Shown in pieces: positions 13,061 to 24,789 of a stretch of DNA of 64,000 nucleotides. Numbering within the stretch: position 1 is the first letter of the stretch; each line of letters opens with the position of its first letter. This stretch comes from Vigna angularis (taxonomy: Eukaryota; Streptophyta; Magnoliopsida; Fabales; Fabaceae), in NCBI RefSeq assembly GCF_016808095.1, contig NC_068974.1:25776825-25840824 (forward strand), in the 5' to 3' direction. Under the pieces are notes generated by a model. It was given only the letters and a program-made list of their open reading frames with translations. It was not told the DNA's origin and ran no database searches. Made by a program: the position numbers and the translations under genes.

Positions 13061-13245
13061 CACTACAAAAATAATGAATTTTAAGAGGGGGTTTTTGCGG
13101 CGGTTTTGGAAACCTTGAATAAATTCCGGCGGTTTATGCTTAAAACCGCAAGTAAGTTTTTTTTTTTAAGAAAATTCAGGCGGTTACTAACCAAAGTTGT
13201 CCCTAAAATATATTTTTATTTTAGAATAATTTTCGGCGGTCTTTA
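13061..13245 (+). mobile_element. Terminus of a CACTA (CMC/EnSpm) element
   Basis: The sequence opens CACTACAAAAATAATG, the classic CACTA terminus, immediately after ATT (possible 3-bp TSD). Subterminal repeats of the word GGCGGT follow (TGCGGCGGTT, CCGGCGGTTT, CAGGCGGTT, TCGGCGGTC). The opposite end with TTTTTGTAGTG was not found before the next elements, so the element is truncated or its boundary has decayed. Confidence 0.75.
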
Positions 13246-15412
13246 ATATTTGAAAAGTGTTTCCCGCACCTTCATTTCTAATTCCCTAAGCCCTAATTCC
13301 CTTCCTCCTAAGCACTTTCATTTCCCTGCTTTGTGTGCGTGTTCGTGTTCGTCTGCTTTATGTCTTCCTCTGCTTGGGCTGAGGCGATTTTTATCACTTC
13401 CGTCTCCCTGGTATGTTCATCTTATCTCTTCAATCAAATTATTCTCTTTGTGTTCTTTTTCTCTTGCTTGAGCCTTCATTCCTAATACTTCCTAATTCCT
13501 CTCCTTCTTCTTTTACTCTAACCTAATCTTCATCTATCTCTCTATCTATATCTTCATTTTTCACTCTAACCTAATCTTCATCGTTTCTAATGATCATCTC
13601 CTTCAGGTTCGTGATTTCTATGTTTATGCCCTTTTATTTTTGCAGTTCGTATTATATCAAAAGTCATTTCTCAAAGATATTAGTTCATGTGCAGCATCAA
13701 CTCACCATCTCGTGTGAGGAACAGCCGATTCACACAAGTTTCTTACATTTCGTAGTCCTATGATGCCTATTGAACTAATATTTCTGCCATATTATCAGTG
13801 TGAAATATATGTTTGTGTCTTTGTATCACAATGAGTTGTATATATTCATTGCATCATATCATCTTGATGCATTCTTAGAAGGAAACATTCTATATTTTTA
13901 TGGGTCCGAAGTTATGGATTTATTATAGAAGAATTTATTTGCTGGGATTTATTATAGAAGAATTTATACTTAATTTTATTTTGTGATTGATACGTTCATC
14001 ATGTATCCTTTAAGTATATATTTTGTTTGTATGTCTTATTTTTCTTGTCTTTGATACGTGTTCTGATTACAAAATGAAGGTCCTGTAATTTGTTGAGTAT
14101 TAATAATGGAGTTTAATGGTCTAATCATCAATGAAAAAATTTAGGGCGATTGTCTTGTATCCCAAACTGGTTGTACGACCCATAAGAATATTTATAATAA
14201 GTTTATATTGTTATTCTTGAACAAATATTTTAAATTTTATTGGGAGTATTAACGTATCGTAAATTAGATGTAGGATAGGATAATAAAGAAGATTTTGGTT
14301 GATAGAGTCAAGTTCTATTAACCACCACAATCCACCACGCTGACAAGTTTCTCTGTTACTGGCATGTGGTGTTTGAGGTTTTGATTGTGTACTTGGTGTT
14401 TTTAATATGTTTTTTAATTATTAAATATATCTTCTTTTGTACTACAGATTTGATTGTTTTGAATTTTAATATGACCAATTGATACTTTTAGCAGGCATAA
14501 CATCACTATGTTATAGGTTTGAGGATATTGTATCAGTTAGTTTCTGAGATAAATCAGGTCAAAATCAATGCTTTATATTTCAACAGGAAGTAATAGCTTG
14601 ATTATTAAAAGCCTTGGTGTATCTGTGTTATTCTTCAGCCCTCAAAGCATTTGTTTCACACTTCTTAGGACTGCATTTTTATTTTGTTGTGTTTTATTTT
14701 TTATTTGTAGTTGCTGATTTGTTTTTGTATGCTTTACCTGAAGTCAATGATGGTTTTGTCTTTAAGTTATAAGTTTTCTGGTATTAGTTTTCTGTATCTT
14801 CACATTTGAGAGTAAATTTTGAGATTTGAGCATCTATTATATATGAGTATTAGGAACTATTTGTTTGCATTGTGTCTGCTTTGTTTGGTTTAGTTGCTGC
14901 TATCTTGGAGACTGATCGATATGGGATGTCAAAACTGAGTTGTCAATATTAACATCATATTGTGTTGTTATATGGTTTGGTACTGTGACATGGTCTTCTT
15001 TTAACTCATATCCACGATTTTAGCATTGCAAGGGTTAATGGGTAGACAATAGACTTAATGCCTCTAAAGCAAATTACCTAAAGAAGTCATGGATAACTTG
15101 TAATTGAAATGACTGCACCTCTTGTACTCAGAAAAAATATATATATGAAAATCAATCAGTGTTAATGAGTTTCCTTGACTACTGTGAATGAACTAGTTAT
15201 TGTAAAGGTACAGAAATAAAAATACTTATATTTATTGGATCCCCTTAATTGGTCTGTATCTACATTAGACATTCCATAAGTTAACAAAAAGCGTTAATTT
15301 AAAAGACATACATACTAAATTTCAGACAAGACAAAATATACAACAAAACGTAAAAAGTCATTCAAATATCACATTGTATAGATACTTATCATTATAACTA
15401 AACATAATTACT
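13246..15412. other. Possible CACTA interior or decayed gene, unresolved
   Basis: The first 250 bases look like a GC-richer, pyrimidine-rich gene leader (CTTCCTCCTAAGC, CTTCCGTCTCCCTG followed by GTATGTTC, donor-like). From 13500 the sequence is T-rich with scattered intron-like stretches. No protein domain is recognised. A captured gene 5' end inside the CACTA element is possible but not shown. Confidence 0.4.
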
Positions 15413-15525
15413 AGGTTTTAGATCGCGGTGAATAATGCCATTTGCACGCAGATACTCATGGCTTGAGAAATATCCAAAGCAAAACCTATGGATTGCTCTA
15501 AACTAAGAGCATTTGGTTCATTACA
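15413..15525 (-). pseudogene. Raf-like protein kinase exon remnant
   Basis: Reading the minus strand from an acceptor-like TTGTATTAG gives CNEPNALSLEQSIGFALDIS, then QAM, then after a one-base shift EYLRANGIIHRDLKP. This is kinase subdomains VIa-VIb with the catalytic-loop HRDLKP, most like plant Raf-like/MAPKKK-group kinases. The exon would end at the proline of DLKP. No flanking kinase exons were found within several hundred bases, and the frame is broken, so this is a relic or a captured fragment. The acceptor-like start suggests a genomic rather than a spliced source. Confidence 0.75.
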
Positions 15526-18322
15526 CAGGCTAATACAAAAAACATATCGTCATTAAAAGTCATATATGGGATGCATCTTATACGGTTCAAAGAGTTATAT
15601 TGACTCAAAAAAATGAAAATGTTGAAAAACTTAATTTATTGTCATTGGATAAGGTCGAAGGAGACACTTATAATTCATATCAATAAGAGTACTTACACTC
15701 CATTGTTTCAGGTGACTTGCCACCAAATATTTTAAAGGTTAACATTGATCCTAAATCTGGTTTATGTAATGGGACAAGATTATTGTACTGTGGGTTATAC
15801 ATGAACATGTTAGATGTTTCTTACCAAAAGTTAAACATAAAATGACAAAAAAGTGATGGTCTTCATTTGTGCTTCTTAGGAAACAATTCCTTGTGAAACT
15901 GAGTTTTGTAATTACTATAAATAAAGCATGGGGACAAACAATACTGACTATTGGAATTTACCTTTCACGCCATTTTTTAGTCATGGTTAAATATTTGTTG
16001 CTTTGTTAAGAGGTGTTTTCTAGAGAATACCATAAATACTAATTAAAGAAGGACAATTTGAAGGCAAAGACGGTAACTTTACCAAAAATGTTGTCCATAA
16101 GGATATTTTGTTATCTTAAAACATAGGTATATGTTACTTTTTTTAAGTGTCACACACACACACATTAGCAGAATATCCCATGCTTCTAAATGTTAACACA
16201 AAATCGTTTACAGAATAGACCGTCTAAGCAACTTAAATTTTGAAGTTTAACAAAAAACATTAAACGAAATATTATTGTGTATGAAAAGCTATTTTAGAAT
16301 AAATAACATTTAAGAAAGAAATATTTTGTAACATCTATTTGAGACGAAATCAAGCTAATGAATAACGTTTTCTAGACTGAACTATTTGATGAACTAAGTT
16401 TATGAATAACGTTTAAGAAAAGAATGTGTCTCTCTTTTTAATGGAGTACATGAGTAACAAGCTAGCATTTTATGAACAAAAAGTCTATCACTTTTATAAC
16501 ACTAAAGTTAAAAGAAAATTTTTATTTTATACAATATTAACTTAAGTAAAGCATCTTAAGAATACATAGTCTATTATATGATCACTAAATGCTACACTCA
16601 AATAACCTTTGAAAAGCATATAATGTTTTATACCATCTGATGAGTATAAATGTTGTGTGTTTGACCAAACGATGCATTTATTAATGACATGAAAAATGAT
16701 AAAATGTTTTGAACACGTAATACAGTCTAACACTTATCAATGTTCAGAGTATTTAATGCATGTACGATAAAGTGCTTCAATCCTTGTATACTTTGTTCTT
16801 GATATTTGCGCATATCACTAAACTAGAAAGATATGATCAGAATCACTACACCCAAGAAAAAGACGTTGTGAGAGATGAACAACATTATGGGAATGTTTCC
16901 CTTGAAGCCTTTGTCACATCGTACAAGCTCAGTTTTGCTAAAGACCATAATAAAGCTCTAAACCTCTACAGTGTAGACTAAAGTCTAATATCTCACCTAA
17001 AGGCTACCTACTCTTTTGAAGTCAACTTCCTTGTCTAACGGTCATCTTTCAAGAAAAGTTATATATAGACGAAAGCTTGAAGAGAAGACTATAAGGATAA
17101 TATAAGAAGAATAAGATAGTAAATTGTGAACATTAAGCTTATTGTGCTCATACATAGTTTGAAGTTGAATACTTTTCCAGAAGAGAAAAACCTTAGCAAA
17201 TCACAAAATTCTTTGTATTCATCCTCTCTTTGAGAGTTATCACTTGTACCTTTCCACATAATATTGTTTGTGTTGTAAATTATGAAGGAATTAAAGCATT
17301 TGGTGTTTAGCTTAGTTAAGTTAAATAGTCTAGACGTGTTGTCTAGGATTGAAACCAGAAGTTGTTAGAATACTTGTAAACTAGAAAGGTAAATCAAGAG
17401 TGGTTAAACTCAAACTAGTCGTATTGATTAGGTGAACTGAGAATTGTGAGAATATTTGTTGTAAACCTAGAGAGGTAAAACTCGTATAATCTTTTTTAAA
17501 GATTAGTAGAACTCCTTAAGAGTTCTTAAGGAAAAATTAGACGTAGTTCATGTTGAGTGAACTAGTATAAAATTTATGTTTTATTACTTTTCACTTTGAA
17601 ACGTTTTCTATTTAAGTCTTCTATAAAAAATAACGTCTAAATATCTCATACAAACAAAGTATATCTTTTATAGTTTTTTATTATGATTTCACTAAATCTC
17701 ACGTACTCCCTCCAATACAATAAGTATGTTCACACCAAAATATCTACATTAATTAATAAGGTTATAATTATTTATTTCGTCCTTTATACTACATTATATA
17801 CTGTTTTATACATACATCACGTTACTTTTCTTTTTTCGTTTTTCAAAATATAACAAAATTTGGATGATATGTTATATATAGAATTAAAAAGACTCGCGGA
17901 AGATAAATTATAAATTTTTGAATAGAATTAATATATTCTTTGACATTGTTATGCCTTAATACATTAATTCATTGTAAAAAATAATATTCTTATACATTAC
18001 AGCAAGCTCAAGCACATCTGAACAAAGATCATTATTTGGTCTTCCAATGAAGAATTAATTGAGGCACAAATACTAATCTGTAATTTAATGATTTCTTTTT
18101 CAAAAAATTAGTGCTGACTTGACCAATGCTATATTATTTTAATAAAAATATTAATTTAAAAATTAATGATATTATTGAGGCTGCTTAATGCTTAAAGGTC
18201 AACAGCTAACAAATTAGAGAGAAAATAGGGAAGAGATTTGAAAGAGAGAAAAGAGGATTAAAAAAGCAAAGAAGTAACTCTAAGGTGGATGAGGACGTGT
18301 CTCACAAAGATAGAGATAGTAG

Positions 18323-18323
<1 letters not shown>
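15526..18323. other. Unassigned AT-rich DNA with LTR-like stretch
   Basis: No gene is supported. Segment 16980-17640 has features of a decayed plant LTR (a TATATATAG box near 17065, a leader-like stretch, repeated GTCTAGACGTG-type and AACTAG words), but no boundaries or TSD could be set. A short CA repeat is at 16150-16165. At 17705 CTCCCTCCAATACAATAAGT resembles one Stowaway-type MITE end without a partner. Confidence 0.35.

Positions 18324-18358
<35 letters not shown>
18324..18358. repeat. AT microsatellite
   Basis: An uninterrupted TA dinucleotide repeat of about 17 units. Confidence 0.97.
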
Positions 18359-18360
<2 letters not shown>

Positions 18361-18758
18361 CTTTTCACAAATTTTGTTATATTTTTTATTGTGCGGGTAT
18401 AATTCATGGTTTTTTTTTTATGTTAATGTTATTTATTTATTAATAGGTATTTTATTCTCTCTCCTCTTTATCATTATTTTTTCTAATCTTACATACTTTT
18501 ACTTTCAAATGGATGTCCTCATGTCCCACCCCACCACGAAAACCACATTCTATAGAATAATTTAGGTTTAAACCCTCCTTTTGTCCTAATTTTTATACAA
18601 TTGGATCATATTTTTTGTAAAAATGAACACATTTTATCCTAACCGTTAAGTGTTCTTTGACGGCGTTAAATATAGCTGATGTGTTTATGCTGACATATAT
18701 TGTTTGATTACGTAGAAATTTTATTTAAATTAAAGAATCATGATATGGCTTATCAAAA

Positions 18759-18987
18759 TTGAAGGTGTCAAAGAAGCTTCCAAAGCCCTTCACACCCAGC
18801 ACTGCCATTGACACGTTCCTCGACCTCGAAGCCAAGTCCCACGCCGTCTTCTCCTCCGACCCTAACCTCCGCAACCTCTCTCGCATCCTCTCCTCCCTCC
18901 CATCCCTAATCGATAAACTCCACAAACATAGCGGCTACTTCCCACGTCCCCTCCTCCAATACTTACCAAAAATATTGTTGTTCCAGT
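18759..18987 (+). pseudogene. Captured host gene fragment, identity unknown
   Basis: A GC-rich, C-biased open stretch inside an otherwise AT-rich element encodes KVSKKLPKPFTPSTAIDTF, LDLEAKSHAVFSSDPNLRNL and SRILSSLPSLIDKLHKHSG. Codon use and composition look like a real exon, unlike its surroundings. I do not recognise the protein. It ends where the copia LTR begins, and only ~35 bases of unique sequence continue after the insertion. The most likely origin is transduplication of a host exon by the MULE. Confidence 0.6.
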
Positions 18988-19139
18988 TGTTACCAATAAG
19001 GAGTATTGGTAAAACCTGAAGATGTGTTTTGATGATGCTGCAACTTATAGATTTTGGATGTAGTAGGAAAATATTTAAAAAAGCAACTTGTAGATTTTGA
19101 ATGTAGTAGGAAAATGTTAACATTGTAATTTTTACTAGT

Positions 19140-19285
19140 ATAATCGATTATGGTTAAGCAATAATCGATTATCACAAGTCATACTTGAATAATCGATTAT
19201 CACTTCATATAATCGATTATCACTTTTTTGAAAACTCTGTAATGGACTTGAATAATCGATTATCACTTACAATAATCGATTATTC
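19140..19285. repeat. Six ATAATCGATTAT palindromes in LTR U3
   Basis: Six 12-bp palindromes, mostly followed by CAC or GG, are spaced irregularly over 145 bp of the LTR. The position upstream of the R region suggests promoter elements, which is inference. Confidence 0.95.
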
Positions 19286-19661
19286 ATGGCAGTTGAGAGC
19301 TGACCTTTGACATTCAGTGTACTTGGCTATATAATTTGATTTGGAGAAATCAGAAGGTAACGTTTTTTTTTGAACTGAGAAAGCTTAGAACACTGTGTGT
19401 TAGAGGAACGTTCTTAGAGAGCTTTTTGTTCATTGTTCCCTTGCTTGGTCTTGTGAAAGGAGAGGCTCGCGTATCGTGTGTCGATAGTCGGAGCAGACTC
19501 TCTTCAAGTTAGCAAGGTACTCTGCCTGGTCTTATGAAAGGAGAAGCTTGCGAATCGTTGGTCGATTGCCGGAGCGGTTCTCTTCAAGTTGGTAGAGTGA
19601 TTCTTTTCGTTTTATTCCTGTTCATTTGATTGTAATCTGTTAAACTATTTTTAGTGGAACT

Positions 19662-19687
19662 GTTAATCACTATTTATAGTGATTAAC
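19662..19687. promoter_or_regulatory. Conserved LTR palindrome, hairpin-forming
   Basis: Arms GTTAATCACTA and TAGTGATTAAC are perfectly complementary around a 4-base TTTA centre that extends the symmetry. The same structure occurs at 2070-2095 and 29065-29090, followed (in element sense) by CGACTGGACGTAGA-like sequence each time. Its function is unknown. Confidence 0.85.
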
Positions 19688-19929
19688 GACTGGACGTAGA
19701 TTCTGTTGAATCGAACCAGGATAAAAATCCAGTGTGTCAACTTTTCTATTCCTTACACTCTTTATTATTTTACGTATATCAACTGTTTGATTAATTTTTT
19801 GAAAGAAAAATTATTTTTACTAAAAGGACCAAATTAATTTTAATTGTGATCGAACACCCTTTCCGCTCTCTGAGTTTTAATTCCGCTGCGCTATACTCTT
19901 CGAAAAATACCCCCTCAGATACCAACAAT

Positions 19930-19941
19930 TGGTATCAGAGC
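19930..19941 (+). other. Copia primer binding site
   Basis: TGGTATCAGAGC, complementary to the 3' end of initiator Met tRNA, two bases after the LTR end. Confidence 0.93.
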
Positions 19942-19982
19942 TTGCTTTGATAGTTTTTCAAAAAAAAAAATTATTTGCGAAA

Positions 19983-21608
19983 ATGGGCGGTCACAATCAA
20001 AACCATGTATATGCTGAGGGTGCTTCCATTAACAGACCTCCATTGTTTACTGGTTATAACTATGCTTTTTGGAAAGTGAGAATGGAGATTTTTATGGGGT
20101 CTGTTGATAGAGGTATCTGGGAAGCTGTACAAAATGGCCCTTATATTCCTATGAATACTGTTGATGGTGTAGAGACTGAAAAACCTTATTTTAATTGGAC
20201 TGCTGAAGAAAATAGACGAGCTCAGTTTGATATTAAAGCTCGCAATATAATTTCATCTGTTGTTGTACTTGATGAATTTTATAGAATTTCAGTGTGTAAG
20301 ACAGCACAGGAAATGTGGGAAGTCCTCAGAGTCACTCATGAAGGAACAGAGGACGTGAAGCGCGCTAAGAAGAACACTCTCATTCAGGAATATGAGATGT
20401 TCAGAATGCAACCTGGAGAAACGATCTCTGACGTTCAAAAACGATTCACTCATATTGTGAATCATTTAACAAGTTTGGGTAAGACTTTTGATACTGATGA
20501 ACTTAATGTGAAAATTCTGAAATCTCTGGACAGGTCTTGGCAACCAAAGGTGAATGCCATCTCGGAGTCTCAAAATCTTTCTCAGATGTCAATGCCAATC
20601 TTGTTTGGAAAGCTCCGTGAGCATGAACTTGAGCTGAGGAGATTGACTGCTGAAGAGGATCAAGGCAAAAGGAAAACTCTAGCTTTCAAGTTTGAAATAT
20701 CTAAAGGAAAAAGCTCTAAGAGGATCGAAGAAGATGATTCTGATGATGAAGAAAACATGAGCTTGATGATACAGAAATTTGCAAAGTTCATGAAAGCAAA
20801 GGGAAAGGACAAGTTTCACAAAGATAGGAAAGAAAGTCAAGAATCTCCATCAAACGTAAAGTGCTTCGGTTGTGGAGAAAGAGGGCACGTAAAATCTGAG
20901 TGTCCAAAAAGCAAGAAAAGTGAAGACAAGAAGGAAAGAAAATTTCAAAGGAAAAAGAAAGCATACATAGCTTGGGAGGATAATGCCTCTAGCTCAACGA
21001 GTTCAAGTGACACAGAAGAAGAAGCCAATCTATGCCTTATGGCAGATTCTGAAGAAACTGGAAGTCAAGTAAGCGATTCCAGCTTTGAATCTAGTGAATT
21101 AGATTTACAAAAAGCTTTCTTTGAATTGATGAATGAATCTGAGAAACTTAATGCTGCTCATAAAAATTTAAAAAAGGAACATAATGAATTGAAGTTAAAA
21201 TATGATAAACTTCTTGATGATGAAGTTGTTCTAAGAAATAGAGTTAATACCTTAGAAATTAAATTATCAGATGCAAATGCTACTGTTGAACCTGTTGAAT
21301 GCTTGTCATGCAAAAGTTATATGTTTGATATTGATATACTTGAAAACTTACTTGCTAAGGCAACTAAAGCTAATTCACATGCTAAAACAAACCTTAATAA
21401 GAGCAATGGAAACATGCATCAAAATTTTAAATCCAAGGTAAGAAGAACTCGAAAAATTTGGGTTGTTAAAGGAACTTTTATTAAAAATAAAATTAGTGAT
21501 GTATGTTGCTTTTACTGTATGAAGCATGGTCACACATCAAACAAATGCAATATCAAACATGTTGGTGTTCCAAGTGGCAAATATGCTTGGGTTAAAGCTG
21601 TGAGATGA
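19983..21608 (+). CDS. gag: Copia Gag protein
   Basis: An open frame of 541 residues starts at MGGHNQNHVYAEGAS. The 18 codons before this ATG overlap the primer binding site and have no ATG. Residues ~10-250 form the UBN2-type copia gag domain (FTGYNYAFWKVRMEIFMGS, a retroelement capsid). A first zinc knuckle CFGCGERGHVKSEC (CX2CX4HX4C) lies near residue 297. An acidic Ser-rich stretch, a coiled-coil-like Leu/Lys/Glu region and a second knuckle CCFYCMKHGHTSNKC near the C-terminus follow. Gag would form virus-like particles that package element RNA. The frame is intact and ends in TGA just before pol, so pol would need readthrough or a separate start, as in related plant elements. Confidence 0.93.
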   Translation: MGGHNQNHVYAEGASINRPPLFTGYNYAFWKVRMEIFMGSVDRGIWEAVQNGPYIPMNTVDGVETEKPYFNWTAEENRRAQFDIKARNIISSVVVLDEFYRISVCKTAQEMWEVLRVTHEGTEDVKRAKKNTLIQEYEMFRMQPGETISDVQKRFTHIVNHLTSLGKTFDTDELNVKILKSLDRSWQPKVNAISESQNLSQMSMPILFGKLREHELELRRLTAEEDQGKRKTLAFKFEISKGKSSKRIEEDDSDDEENMSLMIQKFAKFMKAKGKDKFHKDRKESQESPSNVKCFGCGERGHVKSECPKSKKSEDKKERKFQRKKKAYIAWEDNASSSTSSSDTEEEANLCLMADSEETGSQVSDSSFESSELDLQKAFFELMNESEKLNAAHKNLKKEHNELKLKYDKLLDDEVVLRNRVNTLEIKLSDANATVEPVECLSCKSYMFDIDILENLLAKATKANSHAKTNLNKSNGNMHQNFKSKVRRTRKIWVVKGTFIKNKISDVCCFYCMKHGHTSNKCNIKHVGVPSGKYAWVKAVR

Positions 21609-24600
21609 TGTAAACTTGCAAAAACTAACCCCAAGGACCCATATTGAGATTAGGGACCTAAAATTCTTGCTAACTTGTTTTGTAGGATCAATCTAAGTCC
21701 AAGAAGTCACTGTGGTATCTTGACAGTGGTTGCTCAAGACACATGACTGGTGACAAGAAAAGATTCATCTCTTTTGAGAAGAAGAAGCAAGGATTTGTAA
21801 CGTATGGGGATAACAACAAAGGCAGAATAATGGGTACTGGAAACATTGGAGGAGGAAACACTTTGACAATAAAAGACGTCTTATACGTTGAAGGCCTCAA
21901 ACATAATCTTCTAAGCATAAGCCAACTATGCGACAAAGGTTTCAAGGTAACTTTTGAGAGTGACAAATGTACTGTTTATTTTAAAAATTCTGCTGAAATT
22001 GCTTTGCAAGGTGTTAGGCATAATAACATATACTTGATTGATATTGAGAGTGCATCTAGTCATAGTATAACATGCTTAGTTGCTAAAGAAGAAAATCCAT
22101 GGCTATGGCACAAAAGAGCTGCACATATTCACATGCAACACTTAAATAAATTAATCTCTAAGGATCTTGTGATTGGTTTGCCTAAACTAAAATTTGAGAA
22201 AGATAAACTTTGTTCTGCATGTCAAAAGGGTAAACAAACCAAATCTTCATTTTCATCTAAAAGCATGATTTCAACATCAAAACCTTTAGAACTTTTGCAT
22301 ATGGACTTGTTTGGTCCATCTAGAATTAAAAGTTTTGGTGGAAACTACTATGCTCTTGTAATTGTTGATGATTACTCTAGATTTACTTGGACTTTCTTTT
22401 TAACTCTGAAAAGTGAAGCTTTCAAAGCATTTAAAACTTTTGCTAAACGTATTCAAAATGGAAAAGATTTGAAAATCAAAACTTTGAGAAGTGATCATGG
22501 TGGTGAATTTGAAAATGAATCGTTTGGAAAATTTTGTGAAGAATTTGGCATTGCACATAATTTTTCTGCACCTAGAACTAGCTAGAATTAGAAGAATTAG
22601 ATCATTAGAAGAATTAGCTAGAACGCTTATGAATGAATCTAATGTGCCAAAATACTTTTGGGCTGATGCAGTAAGTACTGCTTGTTATGTGTTAAATAGG
22701 ATACTTATTAGGCCAATTCTAAAATTAACTCCATATGAACTGTTGAATGGTAGAAAACCAAATATATCTCATTTGAAAATTTTTGGATGCAAATGCTTTG
22801 TCTTAAATAATGGAAAAGATAATCTTGGAAAATTTGATGCAAAATCTGATGAAGCAATTTTTCTAGGATATTCTTTGACTAGCAAAGCTTATAGAGTGTT
22901 CAATAGAAGAACACTGATAATTGAAGAATCAATGCATGTTGTCTTTGATGAGATTGTAGACCTTGAGGTAAATCCTCTTGAGTCAAATAGACCCATTGCA
23001 GGTGATGAGGATTACTTAAGAGAAGCCCTTGAGGAGATGTATCTAAATGAAAATTATCCTCCGGAGCTTCAAGAAACACCCCAAGTCGTTGATTCCAAAA
23101 GCTATCAACAACCAAGAGGACTATCTTTGGACAACATCATAGGAGATATATCGAAAGGGGTAACTACTAGACATAATTTAAATAATTTTTGTCTAACTGT
23201 TGCTTTTGTGTCTCAGGTAGAACCTAAAAATATAAAGGAAGCTCTTCAAGATGACAAGTGGTGCATTGTTATGCAAGAAGAGCTAAATCAATTTGAAAGG
23301 AATGAAGTTTGGGAACTTATTCCAAAACAAGAAGAATTCCAAGTCATAGGAACAAAATGGGTATTCAAGAACAAGCTTGATGAGGATGGAAACATCACAA
23401 AGAATAAAGCAAGGCTAGTTACTAAGGGATACTGCCAAGAGGAAGGTATAGATTATGATGAAAAGTATGCACCGGTAGTCAGGTTAGAAGCAATTAGATT
23501 ATTACTTGCATATGCATCTTTGATGAAATTTAAACTATATCAAATGGATGTAAAAAGTGCTTTCTTAAATGGTTTTATAAAAGAAGAAGTGTATGTTAGT
23601 CAACCTCCTCGCTTTGAAGATTTTAAATTTCCTGATCATGTTTACAAGTTGAAAAAGGCCCTTTATGGTCTTAAACAAGCACCTAGGTCTTGGTATGAAA
23701 GACTTAGTACCTTTTTAATAGAAAATGAATTTTCTAGAGGAAAGGTTAATTCAACCTTATTCATTAAGAAAGTAGGAAAACACATTTTAATCGTGCAAGT
23801 TTATGTAGATGATATCATTTTTGGGTCAACTGATGATTCTTTGTGTGAAGAGTTTGCAAAAATAATGCAAGGTGAATTTGAGATGTCTATGATGGGTGAG
23901 TTAAACTTTTTCTTAGGAATACAGATAAAACAAATGAATGGTGGAACATTCATCTCCCAAACTAAATACTGTAGAGAAATTCTTAGGAAATTTGGTATGG
24001 ATAGCTGCAAGGAAGCTAGTACACCCATGGGTACTTCATGTTATTTAGATAAGGATGAAATTGGAAAAGGAGTGAATGAAACCATGTTTAGAGGCATGAT
24101 AGGATCCTTGCTATACTTAACTGCTAGTATACCAGATATTATGCAGAGTGTTTGTGTATGTGCTAGATACCAAGCCAATCCTAAAGAATCTCATTTGACT
24201 GCAGTTAAGAGAATTCTAAAATATCTTAAGGGAACTACTTCATTTGGACTTTGGTATCCCTCTGATGCCTCACCTAGTTTAATAGGATACTCTGATGCAG
24301 ATTATGGTGGCTGTAAAATTGATAGAAAAAGTACTAGTGGAACCTGTCATTTCTTGGGATGTTCTTTAGTGTCATAGCACTCAAAGAAACAAGCATGTGT
24401 AGCTTTGTCTACCACCGAAGCTGAATATATTGCAGCTGGAAACTGTTGTGCCCAAATTTTGTGGATGAAACAATAATTGGAAGACTTTGATATCTTCCTT
24501 GTCAAAATTCCTCTAAAATGTGACAATACTAGTGCGATAAATTTGACCAAGAACCCCATAATGCATTCAAGAACTAAGCATATAGAAATTAGGCACCATT

Positions 24601-24745
24601 TCTTAAGAGATCATATTCAAAAGGGGATTGTCAAATTGAATATGTTGATACCTTACATCAATTAGCTGATATCTTTACCAAGGCTCTACCTAAAGATAGA
24701 TTTTTTGAGCTTAGAAGAGAGTTAGGAGTTTTAGACATATCTTAG
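21609..24745 (+). pseudogene. pol: Copia Pol polyprotein, broken
   Basis: Domains in order are protease ([12 protein letters not shown] at ~21715), GAG-pre-integrase (LWHKRAAHIHMQHLNKL), integrase core ([30 protein letters not shown]), reverse transcriptase ([34 protein letters not shown]) and RNase H ([28 protein letters not shown]). Breaks: a short replaced and shortened segment at about 22578-22598 causes a stop and frameshift where the integrase catalytic Glu should be. In-frame stops lie near 24376 (a Trp position) and 24474. A frameshift lies near 24640. The C-terminal end (LADIFTKALPKDRFFELR) is recognisable. The element encodes no functional integrase or RNase H, but the reverse transcriptase segment is open. 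Confidence 0.93.
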
Positions 24746-24789
24746 AATCAAAATCTATGCAAATTTTTGCATTTTTCGTAAACTTAACG

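Larger units (their letters stand above)
18988..19927 (+). repeat. 5' LTR of the copia element
   Basis: It starts TGTTACCAATAAGGAG and ends CAGATACCAACA, directly followed by the primer binding site. Both ends match, in reverse complement, the LTRs at 1842-2972 and 28841-29835. It carries six copies of ATAATCGATTAT (19140-19285) and the 26-bp palindrome at 19662-19687. The related module CTTGTGAAAGGAGAGGCTCG / CTTATGAAAGGAGAAGCTTG is duplicated at about 19450 and 19530. Confidence 0.92.

Noticed and set aside
17704..18000. Stowaway-type MITE (CTCCCTCC start)
   Set aside because: Only one end-like word was found; no inverted partner and no TA duplication could be located.
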